From an uncultured Bacilli bacterium (GTDB taxonomy: Bacteria; Bacillota_I; Bacilli_A; RF39; UBA660), in NCBI GenBank assembly GCA_934099115.1, contig CAKOPK010000006.1, forward strand, positions 1-64,000: DNA of 64,000 bases, read 5' to 3'. This document shows positions 53,362-61,228 of the stretch, one piece after another. Both the position numbers and the translations under genes were made by a program. Numbering within the stretch: position 1 is the stretch's first letter; each line of letters begins with the position of its first letter. Below the pieces are notes generated by a model, which did no database searches, was not told the origin of the DNA, and saw nothing but the letters and a program-made list of their open reading frames with translations.

Positions 53362-54115
53362 CAATGATAGCATCAATATCTACATTAGAATATCCCTTAC
53401 TATATAAATAGCTTTTAATCTTAATCTTAGTCGTATATAAATCATACTTTGTTATATATTTACGATATAATTTTAAAACTATCTTTTCTATTTCATTCGT
53501 ATTTTCTTGAAGAGAAAGTGAATCTAAATATGTTAATACATCTTCTTTAGAGAATCCTTTATGAATTAATTCTTCCAAAGTCTTACGCTTAAATTCTTGA
53601 ATACTCTTCTTATTTACTTTCACTTTTTTATCTACATATTTCTTAATTTTTTCATGATAAATATTAACATCTATCTTCTCTAAATAAGGTAAAACCTCTT
53701 CATAAGTAAAACCCAAATCTATTAAATCAGAACAAATCTTACTTTCCCCCACTAAATAAAGAGTAAGCATATCATGAATATAAGCTTCTATATACATTTT
53801 ATGATTTAAATAACCCTCTTTATTTAATCTTAAAACTGTATCTTCTATATCTTCTAAAGAATATCCCTTCTTCTTTAAAAAAGTTCTTATTTCCTTCTCT
53901 GTTTTTATTCTTTTATTAATTTCTTTTAAAGCTTCATAATACCCCTTTAGCTTATTATTTTCTTTTTTTATTTGTACTAATTCATTTTTAGTAATTTCTT
54001 TTTTTAACAAAAGTTCATATTGAATAATAATATCATCATATAAAGTAATTTCTTCTTCATCAGTTATAAGAATATATTCATTCTTTTTTGTTTTTTTATA
54101 TTTTAAAATTTTCAT
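53348..54115 (-). CDS. recX: Regulatory protein RecX
   Basis: RecX inhibits RecA filaments. About 255 residues from the ATG at 54115, with GGAGGATG upstream. The three-helix repeats are visible: RTFLKKKGYSLEDIEDTVLRL with EGYLNHKMYIEAYI, DLIDLGFTYEEVLPYL, and IKSYLYSKGYSNVDIDAII at the end. recA is not adjacent. It is divergent from a Y-family polymerase, another damage-linked gene. Confidence 0.9.
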   Translation of the reverse strand: MKILKYKKTKKNEYILITDEEEITLYDDIIIQYELLLKKEITKNELVQIKKENNKLKGYYEALKEINKRIKTEKEIRTFLKKKGYSLEDIEDTVLRLNKEGYLNHKMYIEAYIHDMLTLYLVGESKICSDLIDLGFTYEEVLPYLEKIDVNIYHEKIKKYVDKKVKVNKKSIQEFKRKTLEELIHKGFSKEDVLTYLDSLSLQENTNEIEKIVLKLYRKYITKYDLYTTKIKIKSYLYSKGYSNVDIDAIIEKSF

Positions 54116-54237
54116 TCTGACATCCTCCAAAAACATTCTATCACAAAAGAAATAGAATAGAAAGATAATCTACCATTTATTGCCACTTGATTTATACATA
54201 AGTTCGTTTTATAATGATAGCAGAAAGGAAAGATAGC

Positions 54238-55500
54238 ATGGAAAATATCTATTTACATCGTAATTTTTTATGTATTGATTTAAAAAGTTTCTTTGCTAGT
54301 TGTGAATGTATAGAAAGAGGTTTAAACCCTTTTCAAGTGCCATTAGTAGTTGCTAACCCCAATCAAGGAAATGGTGCCATAACCCTAGCAGTTACTCCTT
54401 ATTTAAAAGATAAAGGCGTAAAATCTCGTGGAAGATTATATGAAATACCAAGAAATATAAAATACAAAATAGCTCCTCCTAGAATGAGTTTATATATAAA
54501 AAAATCAAAAGAAGTAGTAAGTATTTATTTAAAGTATGTAGCTAAAGAAGATTTACACATCTATTCTATTGATGAATGCTTTCTAGATGTAACAGACTAT
54601 TTAAAAATGTATCAAAAAACCGATATAGAACTAGCTAAAGATATATTAAATGATATTAGAAAATCTACAGGGCTTTATGCCACCTGTGGAATCGGTCCTA
54701 ACATGTTGCTAGCAAAAGTTTCTATGGATATAGAAGCAAAACATAACAAAGACTTTATTGCCAAATGGGACTATGAAGATATTCCTAATAAACTATGGAA
54801 GATATCTCCCCTATCTAATATGTGGGGTATAGGAAAAAGAATGGAAAAAAAATTAAATGATTTAGGTATTTATTCCATTGAAGAGCTAGCCTACTATGAC
54901 CGTAATAAATTAAAAGCAAAATTTGGAATTATGGGTGCAGAATTATGGAACCATGCAAATGGAATTGATTTAAGTCGTATTGGAGACTTAAAAAAAGGAG
55001 CAGATAAATCTTATTCTCATAGTCAAATACTCTTTAAAGACTACAATGGTCAAAACATTAAATTAATTATCGAAGAAATGGTAGAAGTTATCACTACTAG
55101 ATTAAGAAACAATCATAAAACATGTTCTACCATCGGTTTTGGAATTGGCTACTCTAAAAGTATCGGTGGAGGCTTCTATCACAGTATTAAACTAGAAAAC
55201 CCTACTGATCAAGACACTATTATTGCAAATATTTGTCTAATTATCTTTGATAAATTTTATCAAGAAAATATGCCCATTCGTAAAGTAACTATCTCCTGTG
55301 GAAATTTATTCGAAAAAGCAGGTGTTCAATTAGATATTTTCCATACAATTGAAGATAGAGTTGAAAAAGAAAACATAGATAAGACTATAGATTTAATCAA
55401 AAATCGTTTTGGAAAGAACTCTCTTTTAAAAGCATCTAGCCTATTATCAGATTCTACTATTAAAGAAAGAAACAAAAAAATCGGAGGCCATAACGCATGA
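54238..55500 (+). CDS. Y-family DNA polymerase, UvrX/ImuB-like
   Basis: About 420 residues. Palm motifs FLCIDLKSFFASCE and YSIDECFLDV carry the catalytic acidic residues. A thumb helix-hairpin-helix (WGIGKRMEKKLNDLGI) and little-finger domain follow. QLDIF near 370 is a sliding-clamp binding motif. The group includes B. subtilis UvrX/YqjW. It bypasses damaged bases. The ATG at 54238 has AAGGAAAG upstream. The following YolD gene overlaps by four bases. Confidence 0.92.
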   Translation: MENIYLHRNFLCIDLKSFFASCECIERGLNPFQVPLVVANPNQGNGAITLAVTPYLKDKGVKSRGRLYEIPRNIKYKIAPPRMSLYIKKSKEVVSIYLKYVAKEDLHIYSIDECFLDVTDYLKMYQKTDIELAKDILNDIRKSTGLYATCGIGPNMLLAKVSMDIEAKHNKDFIAKWDYEDIPNKLWKISPLSNMWGIGKRMEKKLNDLGIYSIEELAYYDRNKLKAKFGIMGAELWNHANGIDLSRIGDLKKGADKSYSHSQILFKDYNGQNIKLIIEEMVEVITTRLRNNHKTCSTIGFGIGYSKSIGGGFYHSIKLENPTDQDTIIANICLIIFDKFYQENMPIRKVTISCGNLFEKAGVQLDIFHTIEDRVEKENIDKTIDLIKNRFGKNSLLKASSLLSDSTIKERNKKIGGHNA

Positions 55501-55817
55501 TTGATAGAGGCTTTATTAAATGGCAACCATTTGAATCTGTTTTAAACAGTAAAGAAGTAATAAAAGAGTTAGAACAAAAAGAAGATAAAAAACCCATTTT
55601 ATTTCCCGAAGAATTAGAAATTTTAAATGAACAAATAAAAGAGGCTTACTTCTCCCAAAATAAAATCATATTAACCTTCTATTCCCAAAATAAAATCCAA
55701 AATTTAGAAACTTATATCTATAAAATATTTCCTACCACGAATCTTTTAGAAATCAAAAACCATCAAATAATTTCTTTTAAACAAATTATTCATATAAAAA
55801 ATTGCTATCCAGAGTAG
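55497..55817 (+). CDS. YolD-like protein
   Basis: 106 residues starting DRGFIKWQPFESVL, the YolD signature (DRGxxKWxPF). YolD proteins are regularly encoded next to UvrX-type polymerases and are thought to work with them in the way UmuD works with UmuC. The overlapping ATG shows coupling. Confidence 0.9.
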   Translation: MIDRGFIKWQPFESVLNSKEVIKELEQKEDKKPILFPEELEILNEQIKEAYFSQNKIILTFYSQNKIQNLETYIYKIFPTTNLLEIKNHQIISFKQIIHIKNCYPE

Positions 55818-55826
55818 CAATTTTTA
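55796..55826. terminator. Bidirectional terminator between yolD and metA
   Basis: AAAAATTGCTA pairs with TAGCAATTTTT around TCCAGAG; it overlaps the yolD stop. Confidence 0.88.
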
Positions 55827-56696
55827 TTTATATACATAATAATAAACCCAATTATGATAAAGCAAATTAGAATGTGCATGCCATCTATATACAGGAGTAA
55901 GTAAAGGATCATCATTTTTATAATAATTTTTAGGTGGTAAAATATCTAATCCTCTATTAATATCTCTTCGATATTCTTTATCCAAAGTCCATAAATCATA
56001 TTCAGCATGACCAGTTAAAAATATCTTAGAGCCATCTAAACTCTCAACTATATAAACTCCAGATTCATTAGATTTACTAACTAATTTTAATTCTTTTCTT
56101 TTGATAATATCTTCTTCAATTAAACTACAATATCTAGATTGAGGAATATAAAAAGTATCATCAAACCCTGTAACTAAATTACTAGGACTTACTATATAAT
56201 GTTCATATAAACCAGATACTTTCTCTGGTAAATTATAACGATTTACCCCATAAAAATATTGTAACGCAGCTTGTGAAGCCCAACATAAATAAATTGTAGA
56301 ACGAACATTATTCTTTGTATATTTAAAGAACTCCCATAATTCATTAATATAATCTATCCCTGAAAATGGAATATGTTCTAAAGGAGCCCCAGTAATAATC
56401 ATTCCATCATATTTAGTACCTTTAATATCTTGAAAAGATAAATAATATTTTTGATAATAAGCTAATTTCTCATCATCAACCTTTTTGGTATTTAAATAAA
56501 TAAAATCTAATTCAATTTGAACAATTGGATTATCAAGAGCAATCATAAGTTGTCTTTCTGTATCTTCTAAAGTAGGCATAATATTTAAAATACCTATTTT
56601 TACACTAGGCTTACTATTATCTAATTCATTTATAAAATGAATTTGATCATTTAAACTTTTTTTAGCTTCTAAATCTTTCTTTAAATAAATAGCCAT
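55824..56696 (-). CDS. metA: Homoserine O-acyltransferase MetA (probably acetyl-CoA specific)
   Basis: This enzyme activates homoserine for methionine synthesis. The 290-residue protein has the family's ILNIMPTLEDTERQ, the catalytic Cys in LCWASQAALQ, His and Glu in LTGHAEYD, and RWHAHSN near the end. The residue after GAPL is Glu (GAPLEHIPF), which in characterised MetA enzymes goes with acetyl-CoA, while Gly goes with succinyl-CoA. No SAM riboswitch or T-box fits in the short leader. Other methionine genes are not nearby. Confidence 0.93.
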   Translation of the reverse strand: MAIYLKKDLEAKKSLNDQIHFINELDNSKPSVKIGILNIMPTLEDTERQLMIALDNPIVQIELDFIYLNTKKVDDEKLAYYQKYYLSFQDIKGTKYDGMIITGAPLEHIPFSGIDYINELWEFFKYTKNNVRSTIYLCWASQAALQYFYGVNRYNLPEKVSGLYEHYIVSPSNLVTGFDDTFYIPQSRYCSLIEEDIIKRKELKLVSKSNESGVYIVESLDGSKIFLTGHAEYDLWTLDKEYRRDINRGLDILPPKNYYKNDDPLLTPVYRWHAHSNLLYHNWVYYYVYK

Positions 56697-56754
56697 TAAA
56701 TCACCTCATTATTAAAATATATTTTAATTTTATGAATTCTATTATATCATCTTT

Positions 56755-57069
56755 TTATGCTTTAGAACTCATTATTTGTAAAATTAAATCATAATTGTCG
56801 TCAAGTGCAGCCTTATTTCTTTTTATTTCTCCACATTTATCACATTTATAAACAATCTTCCAAGTATCTTTCGTACCCCTAACAACCTCTATAGGTCTTA
56901 AAACACCATGACAAGCATTTGCTCTATCCCCAGGATTACAATCAACATGTTTACTGCATAAACAATAAGGACAATGGTCTCTTGCAGTATAACTTAAATG
57001 TTTTACTTCTCTTCCACATACAAAACATACAAAGTCTTCATCAATCATTTTAAAACGTTTTTCTTCCAT
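56755..57069 (-). CDS. RNHCP domain zinc protein
   Basis: 104 residues with many Cys and His: FVCFVCGREV, DHCPYCLCSKHVD and YKCDKCGEI form two or three zinc sites. It matches the RNHCP domain family, of unknown function. It overlaps the Nudix gene upstream by 25 bases, so the two are co-translated. Confidence 0.85.
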   Translation of the reverse strand: MEEKRFKMIDEDFVCFVCGREVKHLSYTARDHCPYCLCSKHVDCNPGDRANACHGVLRPIEVVRGTKDTWKIVYKCDKCGEIKRNKAALDDNYDLILQIMSSKA

Positions 57070-57587
57070 AATTTTCTTCTTTCTTTCTTAAACTGATGCA
57101 CTGCTAAAAGCATTTCTCTTTCAATTAAACGATTAATCTTTTGCTTCTCTTGAGTTTCTTCTAAAACTTTCTTAATATCTTTTAAAGGCACATACGTTAA
57201 AGTAAAATCTCCTATTCTTTCTTGATCATCTAAATTTCTTTTTTCTAAATGATATTTTTCATCAGTAAATAAACAAAAATAATATAACTCAATAGAACGA
57301 TTATTTCCTAAGACAGGATAATCTTTTAAATAATATTTTATAGCAAAGAATGGTTCATATTCTCTAAAAGGAAGAGTTATTCCTGTTTCTTCTTTAATCT
57401 CGCGAATTAAAGTCTCGCTTAAAGTCTCTTTCTCTTCTTGATGACCTCCAGGAAACTGATAAGTTCCAAAAGCATTACCGAGTAATATTTCTTCTTGGCT
57501 ATTAATCATCAAAGCTTTTACTCGAATAATACTATCATTAACATCTTTCTCTTTTATTCTATCATAATTATATTTCTTAATCTTCAC
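57045..57587 (-). CDS. Nudix hydrolase
   Basis: 180 residues with the Nudix box in GGHQEEKETLSETLIREIKEETGI, preceded by QFPGG. The C-terminal part is longer and basic. Substrate unknown; nucleotide-sugar or damaged-nucleotide cleavage are usual in this group. It overlaps the RNHCP gene. Confidence 0.87.
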   Translation of the reverse strand: MKIKKYNYDRIKEKDVNDSIIRVKALMINSQEEILLGNAFGTYQFPGGHQEEKETLSETLIREIKEETGITLPFREYEPFFAIKYYLKDYPVLGNNRSIELYYFCLFTDEKYHLEKRNLDDQERIGDFTLTYVPLKDIKKVLEETQEKQKINRLIEREMLLAVHQFKKERRKLWKKNVLK

Positions 57588-57654
57588 AGTAATTCACCTA
57601 TTCTATTTTAACGAATAAGCACTAAATTTACTAGTCTTTTTCTAAAGCTTGACA

Positions 57655-58623
57655 CTATTTGCGCTTTAAAATTAAAGCATCACTAACAGTATTAGAAGTT
57701 TTTGAAACCTCTATATGAGGAAAAGAAATAATTTCCTCATTCTCCAAATCATTTAAAGTAAGACTAGAAGTTATAATTAAATGATTTAAATAAGATTGTG
57801 TTCTATTAATAAATATTCGGTAAAGATATGCTAAAGCAAGTACCCCATCTTCCCTAACATGTTTTTCCATGTTTTTAGAATATTCTCTTAACTCTTCATA
57901 CTTCCACATATAACCCCAAGACTTATAAAAATAATCTGCAATATTAGACAGTAGTACTAAATCATATTCTTTTTTTAAATGTGTAGGTAAAGAAAAACAA
58001 TTAATATTTGCAAAACTAATTTTAGCTTTTAATAAATTAATACGAACTTGATTATAAGTCTCTTCGTTTTCTAAATATTTATTTTTATGAATAATTTGAT
58101 ATAGACTAGGTCTATTTATTGTAGTCATTTGAAATAAAGGCAAATAAGTATGTGTTAATTTCACTTCTCGATAATAAAAATCTCTAATAGAAAGCCAATA
58201 AATACGATATTTTAAATCCATATTAGGTAATAATACTGTAATATAATCCATAACTTTCTCAAATGAAGTTTCTTTACTAACTAAATCCGTCATAAATTCT
58301 AAATATTCTATATATGAAAAAGTCCGTATCGCCGCTGCTTTTAAACCAAAAGCAAAATATTCTGTAAGTTTATTTGTATCAAAAGTATCAATATCAAGTA
58401 TTCCATACGCTAAAAGATTAAAAACTTGATCTCCACTACCTAAAACAGTTAAAGCCTGTTTATAAGTAGATTTTACAATACCAGCTAAACTACTATCTAA
58501 ATTTTCGTTTGTTAAAGAATATACTTTCTGATATTCACTAAATGAATCATCAAAATTATATACTTTTCCCGCTTCTAACTGTTTTGCTATTAATTTTTTA
58601 GTATTAATAATTGCTTCTTTCAT
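57655..58623 (-). CDS. DUF3419-like (BtaA-related) protein, tentative
   Basis: 322 residues. VLGSGDQVFNLLAYGILDIDTFDTNKL near 60-85 looks like a SAM-binding Rossmann motif of the DUF3419/BtaA type, and later LLSNIADYFYK and HVREDGVLALAYL fit the methyltransferase core. BtaA moves aminocarboxypropyl from SAM to diacylglycerol in betaine lipids; whether this protein does so is unknown. It stands alone between tRNA-Glu and the Nudix gene. Confidence 0.6.
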   Translation of the reverse strand: MKEAIINTKKLIAKQLEAGKVYNFDDSFSEYQKVYSLTNENLDSSLAGIVKSTYKQALTVLGSGDQVFNLLAYGILDIDTFDTNKLTEYFAFGLKAAAIRTFSYIEYLEFMTDLVSKETSFEKVMDYITVLLPNMDLKYRIYWLSIRDFYYREVKLTHTYLPLFQMTTINRPSLYQIIHKNKYLENEETYNQVRINLLKAKISFANINCFSLPTHLKKEYDLVLLSNIADYFYKSWGYMWKYEELREYSKNMEKHVREDGVLALAYLYRIFINRTQSYLNHLIITSSLTLNDLENEEIISFPHIEVSKTSNTVSDALILKRK

Positions 58624-58680
58624 CTCAAAACCCCTTTTTTATAGGTATATACTCTAACACAAAAGAAAGAAAAAAGCAAA

Positions 58681-58703
58681 TTAAAACTCAGTTTTCACTG
58701 AGT
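58681..58703 (-). terminator. Terminator after tRNA-Glu
   Basis: ACTCAGT pairs with ACTGAGT, followed by TTTT on the minus strand. Confidence 0.75.
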
Positions 58704-58715
58704 ATAATTCAAAAA

Positions 58716-58791
58716 TGGTGATCTGTATGGGATTTGAACCCATGAATGTTGCCTTGAGAGGGCAATGTGTTAACCATTTCACCAACAGACC
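58716..58791 (-). tRNA. tRNA-Glu (CTC)
   Basis: 76 bases with encoded CCA. The acceptor GGTCTGT pairs with ACAGATC, the anticodon stem TTGCC/GGCAA holds the loop CTCTCAA with anticodon CUC, and the T-arm is GGTTCAAATCC. The tRNA lies 55 bases after the start side of gltX's end, on the same strand. A UUC isoacceptor must exist elsewhere. Confidence 0.92.
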
Positions 58792-58846
58792 ATTAAGTAA
58801 TATCTTTTCAAAAAGATATTACTATCATATCATTATTTTTAGATTT

Positions 58847-60508
58847 TTACAAGTTTTTATTTTTAAAAATTTCTACTCTTTTTAACATTCTTTCTTTTCC
58901 TAAAATTTGCATTATATCATACAAATTAGGAGTAACTGAACTAGTAGTTAATACAACTCTCATTGCACACGTAAAATCTGCAATACTACCCTTATAAGCC
59001 TCTTTATTTTCTTTATAAGCCTTCATATCACTCGCATACCCTAGTTGTTCACATAATTCTTTAATCTTTTGAAACCATACATCTTGAGTATCATTAGAAT
59101 CATAATAAGCATCTAAATATTGATTCATAATATTTAAAATTTCTTCTTTATCTTGAATTAAGCCAAAATCATAAGTTAAATCTTTATTCCATTCTTCATC
59201 ATATAAATACCATATTTTAGCAAAAATAGAAGAATAATTTTCATAATCTTTCCTTGGTTTCTTACATTCTCTTTCAATATTTAAGAATGCAATAGTATCC
59301 TCCTTATGATTAACTAATAAACTAGCTACTGCCTCATCATACTTCTTAGCCCAAACAAGATATTCTTGATATAAGTCCACAGCTTTCATCTTAGAAATAT
59401 AATTTTTAGATATATTATCTAATTTATCTAAGTCAAATAAAGCACCACTAGAACTCATTTTTTTAGGACTAAAAGGAAATTCATAAAAAGGAGTATCAGG
59501 ATGATTAGTTCTCCATTCTTCATAATTAGAATTAGCAATAGTAAGCACTGCATCTATAACAGCTAATATTGGATATCCTTTTTCTTCATAAAAGAACATC
59601 AATGCCTCTGGATCTTTTCTCTTACTAATCTTACGAATAGTATCTCCATCTTTCTTTAATATTAAAGATGTATGAATATATTTAGGCATCTTATAACCAA
59701 AAGCTTTAAATAACTCATAATGAAGAGGAACACTACTCATCCATTCTTCTCCACGCACAACATGAGTAGTGCGCATTAAATGGTCATCTACTAAATGGGC
59801 AAAATGATAAGTTGGAAGTAAATTTTCACTCTTCATAATAGGAACATCAATATCATTCTCTGGAAATTCAATTTTACCTTTTGTTAAATCTTCAAAAACA
59901 AATTTTTTATTAAAATCCCCTTCAGATTTAAAACGAATAACAAACTTTTCTCCAGCCTCTATCTTTTTAGCAGCCTCATCCGGTGTTAAATAACGATACT
60001 TTGCATAACGTCCATAAATACCAATTCTTTTTTTACTTTTAGCTTGATACTCTCTAATCTCTGTCAATTCTTCTGGAGTTAAAAAACAAGGATACGCTCT
60101 TCCAATAGAAATTAAATGTTTAATAAAAGCATGATAAATTTCCATTCTCTCACTTTGAATATATGGTCCATAATTTCCAACCGTTTTACCATCATATTCA
60201 TATTCATCAGGAGCAATATGATAATAATTTAAAATATGATGAATAAAAGGAACTGCCCCTTCTACACTTCTTTCTTGGTCTGTATCTTCATTCCTTAAAA
60301 AAAATACCCCTTTACTATTTTTAGCTAAAACATAATTAATAGTAGCACTCATCATATTTCCAATATGCATAAAACCTGTAGGACTTGGAGCAAAACGCGT
60401 AACTTTAGCCCCTTCTCCTAAATTTCTTTCTGGATAAATCTTCTCATAATCTTCTGGTGTTTTATGAATATTAGGAAATATTAAATTTGCTAAATCTTGA
60501 TATGTCAT
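58847..60508 (-). CDS. gltX: Glutamyl-tRNA synthetase
   Basis: About 553 residues from the ATG at 60508, with AAGGAC upstream. The class I motifs are HIGN in APSPTGFMHIGN and KISKR. The length is above the 480-500 of many bacteria but matches the longer form found in some clostridia and mollicute relatives. It charges tRNA-Glu and may also serve tRNA-Gln. A tRNA-Glu gene follows directly. Confidence 0.95.
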   Translation of the reverse strand: MTYQDLANLIFPNIHKTPEDYEKIYPERNLGEGAKVTRFAPSPTGFMHIGNMMSATINYVLAKNSKGVFFLRNEDTDQERSVEGAVPFIHHILNYYHIAPDEYEYDGKTVGNYGPYIQSERMEIYHAFIKHLISIGRAYPCFLTPEELTEIREYQAKSKKRIGIYGRYAKYRYLTPDEAAKKIEAGEKFVIRFKSEGDFNKKFVFEDLTKGKIEFPENDIDVPIMKSENLLPTYHFAHLVDDHLMRTTHVVRGEEWMSSVPLHYELFKAFGYKMPKYIHTSLILKKDGDTIRKISKRKDPEALMFFYEEKGYPILAVIDAVLTIANSNYEEWRTNHPDTPFYEFPFSPKKMSSSGALFDLDKLDNISKNYISKMKAVDLYQEYLVWAKKYDEAVASLLVNHKEDTIAFLNIERECKKPRKDYENYSSIFAKIWYLYDEEWNKDLTYDFGLIQDKEEILNIMNQYLDAYYDSNDTQDVWFQKIKELCEQLGYASDMKAYKENKEAYKGSIADFTCAMRVVLTTSSVTPNLYDIMQILGKERMLKRVEIFKNKNL

Positions 60509-60563
60509 AAAATGTCCTTCTTTCGTACTACTATTATAACAAAACAAGACTCATTTAACAAGA

Positions 60564-60836
60564 TTAAGATAATTTAAAAGGTTCTATTTCATATTCAATT
60601 GAATGAGCATATTCATGTTCATTTAATTTAAATAAAACATATTGATAAGCTTTTTCTAAACATATAATCGGTGTTAAATTATTTGTCTTATATTCACTAG
60701 ATCGCATAATATAAGAAAATAAAAGATTATAATTATCGGGATTAACTAATATAAAATCAATAACCTCCTTTTGTTTATACTTATCTTGATAATCATAATT
60801 CATTAATAAATAAAATATATCTTTTTTTAAATCCAT
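60564..60836 (-). CDS. Unknown 90-residue protein next to sigK
   Basis: A small soluble protein with no recognised family (LLMNYDYQDKYKQKEVIDFI, then NEHEYAHSIEYEIEPF). GGGGGAT lies before the ATG. It starts eight bases after the sigK C-terminal half, so it would share the sigK transcript once the gene is rebuilt. Confidence 0.6.
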   Translation of the reverse strand: MDLKKDIFYLLMNYDYQDKYKQKEVIDFILVNPDNYNLLFSYIMRSSEYKTNNLTPIICLEKAYQYVLFKLNEHEYAHSIEYEIEPFKLS

Positions 60837-60844
60837 AAATCCCC

Positions 60845-61228
60845 CTATAAACTTTGATTATGTTTAATAAATTCTCTTAATACTTTAGTAAGAGCTCTTT
60901 TCTCTATTCTAGAAACATAGCTTCTGGATATATGTAAGTTCTTAGCAATCTCTTTTTGTGTTTGTTCTTCTTCATTTAATAAGCCATATCTTTTTACTAA
61001 TATTTCTTTTTCTCTACTAGTAAGAACTTTCAAATATTCTTTTAATCTTCCAATATTTTCCTGATTATGAATTAAATCAGAAACATCTAATCCATCATCT
61101 TTAATAACTTCCATCAAACTAATCTCATTACCATCTTTATCATAACCAATAGAATCATTTAAACTAACGGTAATTCCACTTTTCTTATTACTACGAAAAT
61201 ACATCAAAATTTCATTTGCAATTGTCAC
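60845..61228 (-). pseudogene. sigK: C-terminal half of sporulation sigma factor SigK (spoIIIC equivalent)
   Basis: From the junction near 61212 the frame gives NEILMYFR, then SLNDSIGYDKDGNEISLMEV, the block that separates SigK from SigE (SigE has a FDEPLNIDWDGNE type). Region 4 ends TQKEIAKNLHISRSYVSRIEKRAL. About 122 residues are here; regions 1.2-2.4 are missing. In B. subtilis and C. difficile sigK is split this way by a skin element and is repaired by excision. I call it a split gene, not a dead one. The GTG at 61228 lacks a convincing ribosome binding site, so the half is probably not translated alone. Confidence 0.9.
61205..61222 (-). other. Predicted attachment site of the sigK element
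   Basis: Homology to intact SigK stops between IENE and NEIL, placing the crossover in GCAAATGAAATT on the minus strand. AATGA is also the five-base core reported for B. subtilis skin. The recombinase stop TGA (61214-61212) lies inside it. The partner site should lie in the N-terminal half, outside the window. Confidence 0.7.

Noticed and set aside
56697..56754. SAM riboswitch or T-box before metA
   Set aside because: The gap is only 58 bases and AT-rich, without the needed stems.
60845..61228. C-terminal half of SigE instead of SigK
   Set aside because: The block after NEILMYFR reads SLNDSIGYDKDGNEISL, which follows SigK; SigE has a different FDEPLN type sequence there, and SigE genes are not associated with recombinases.
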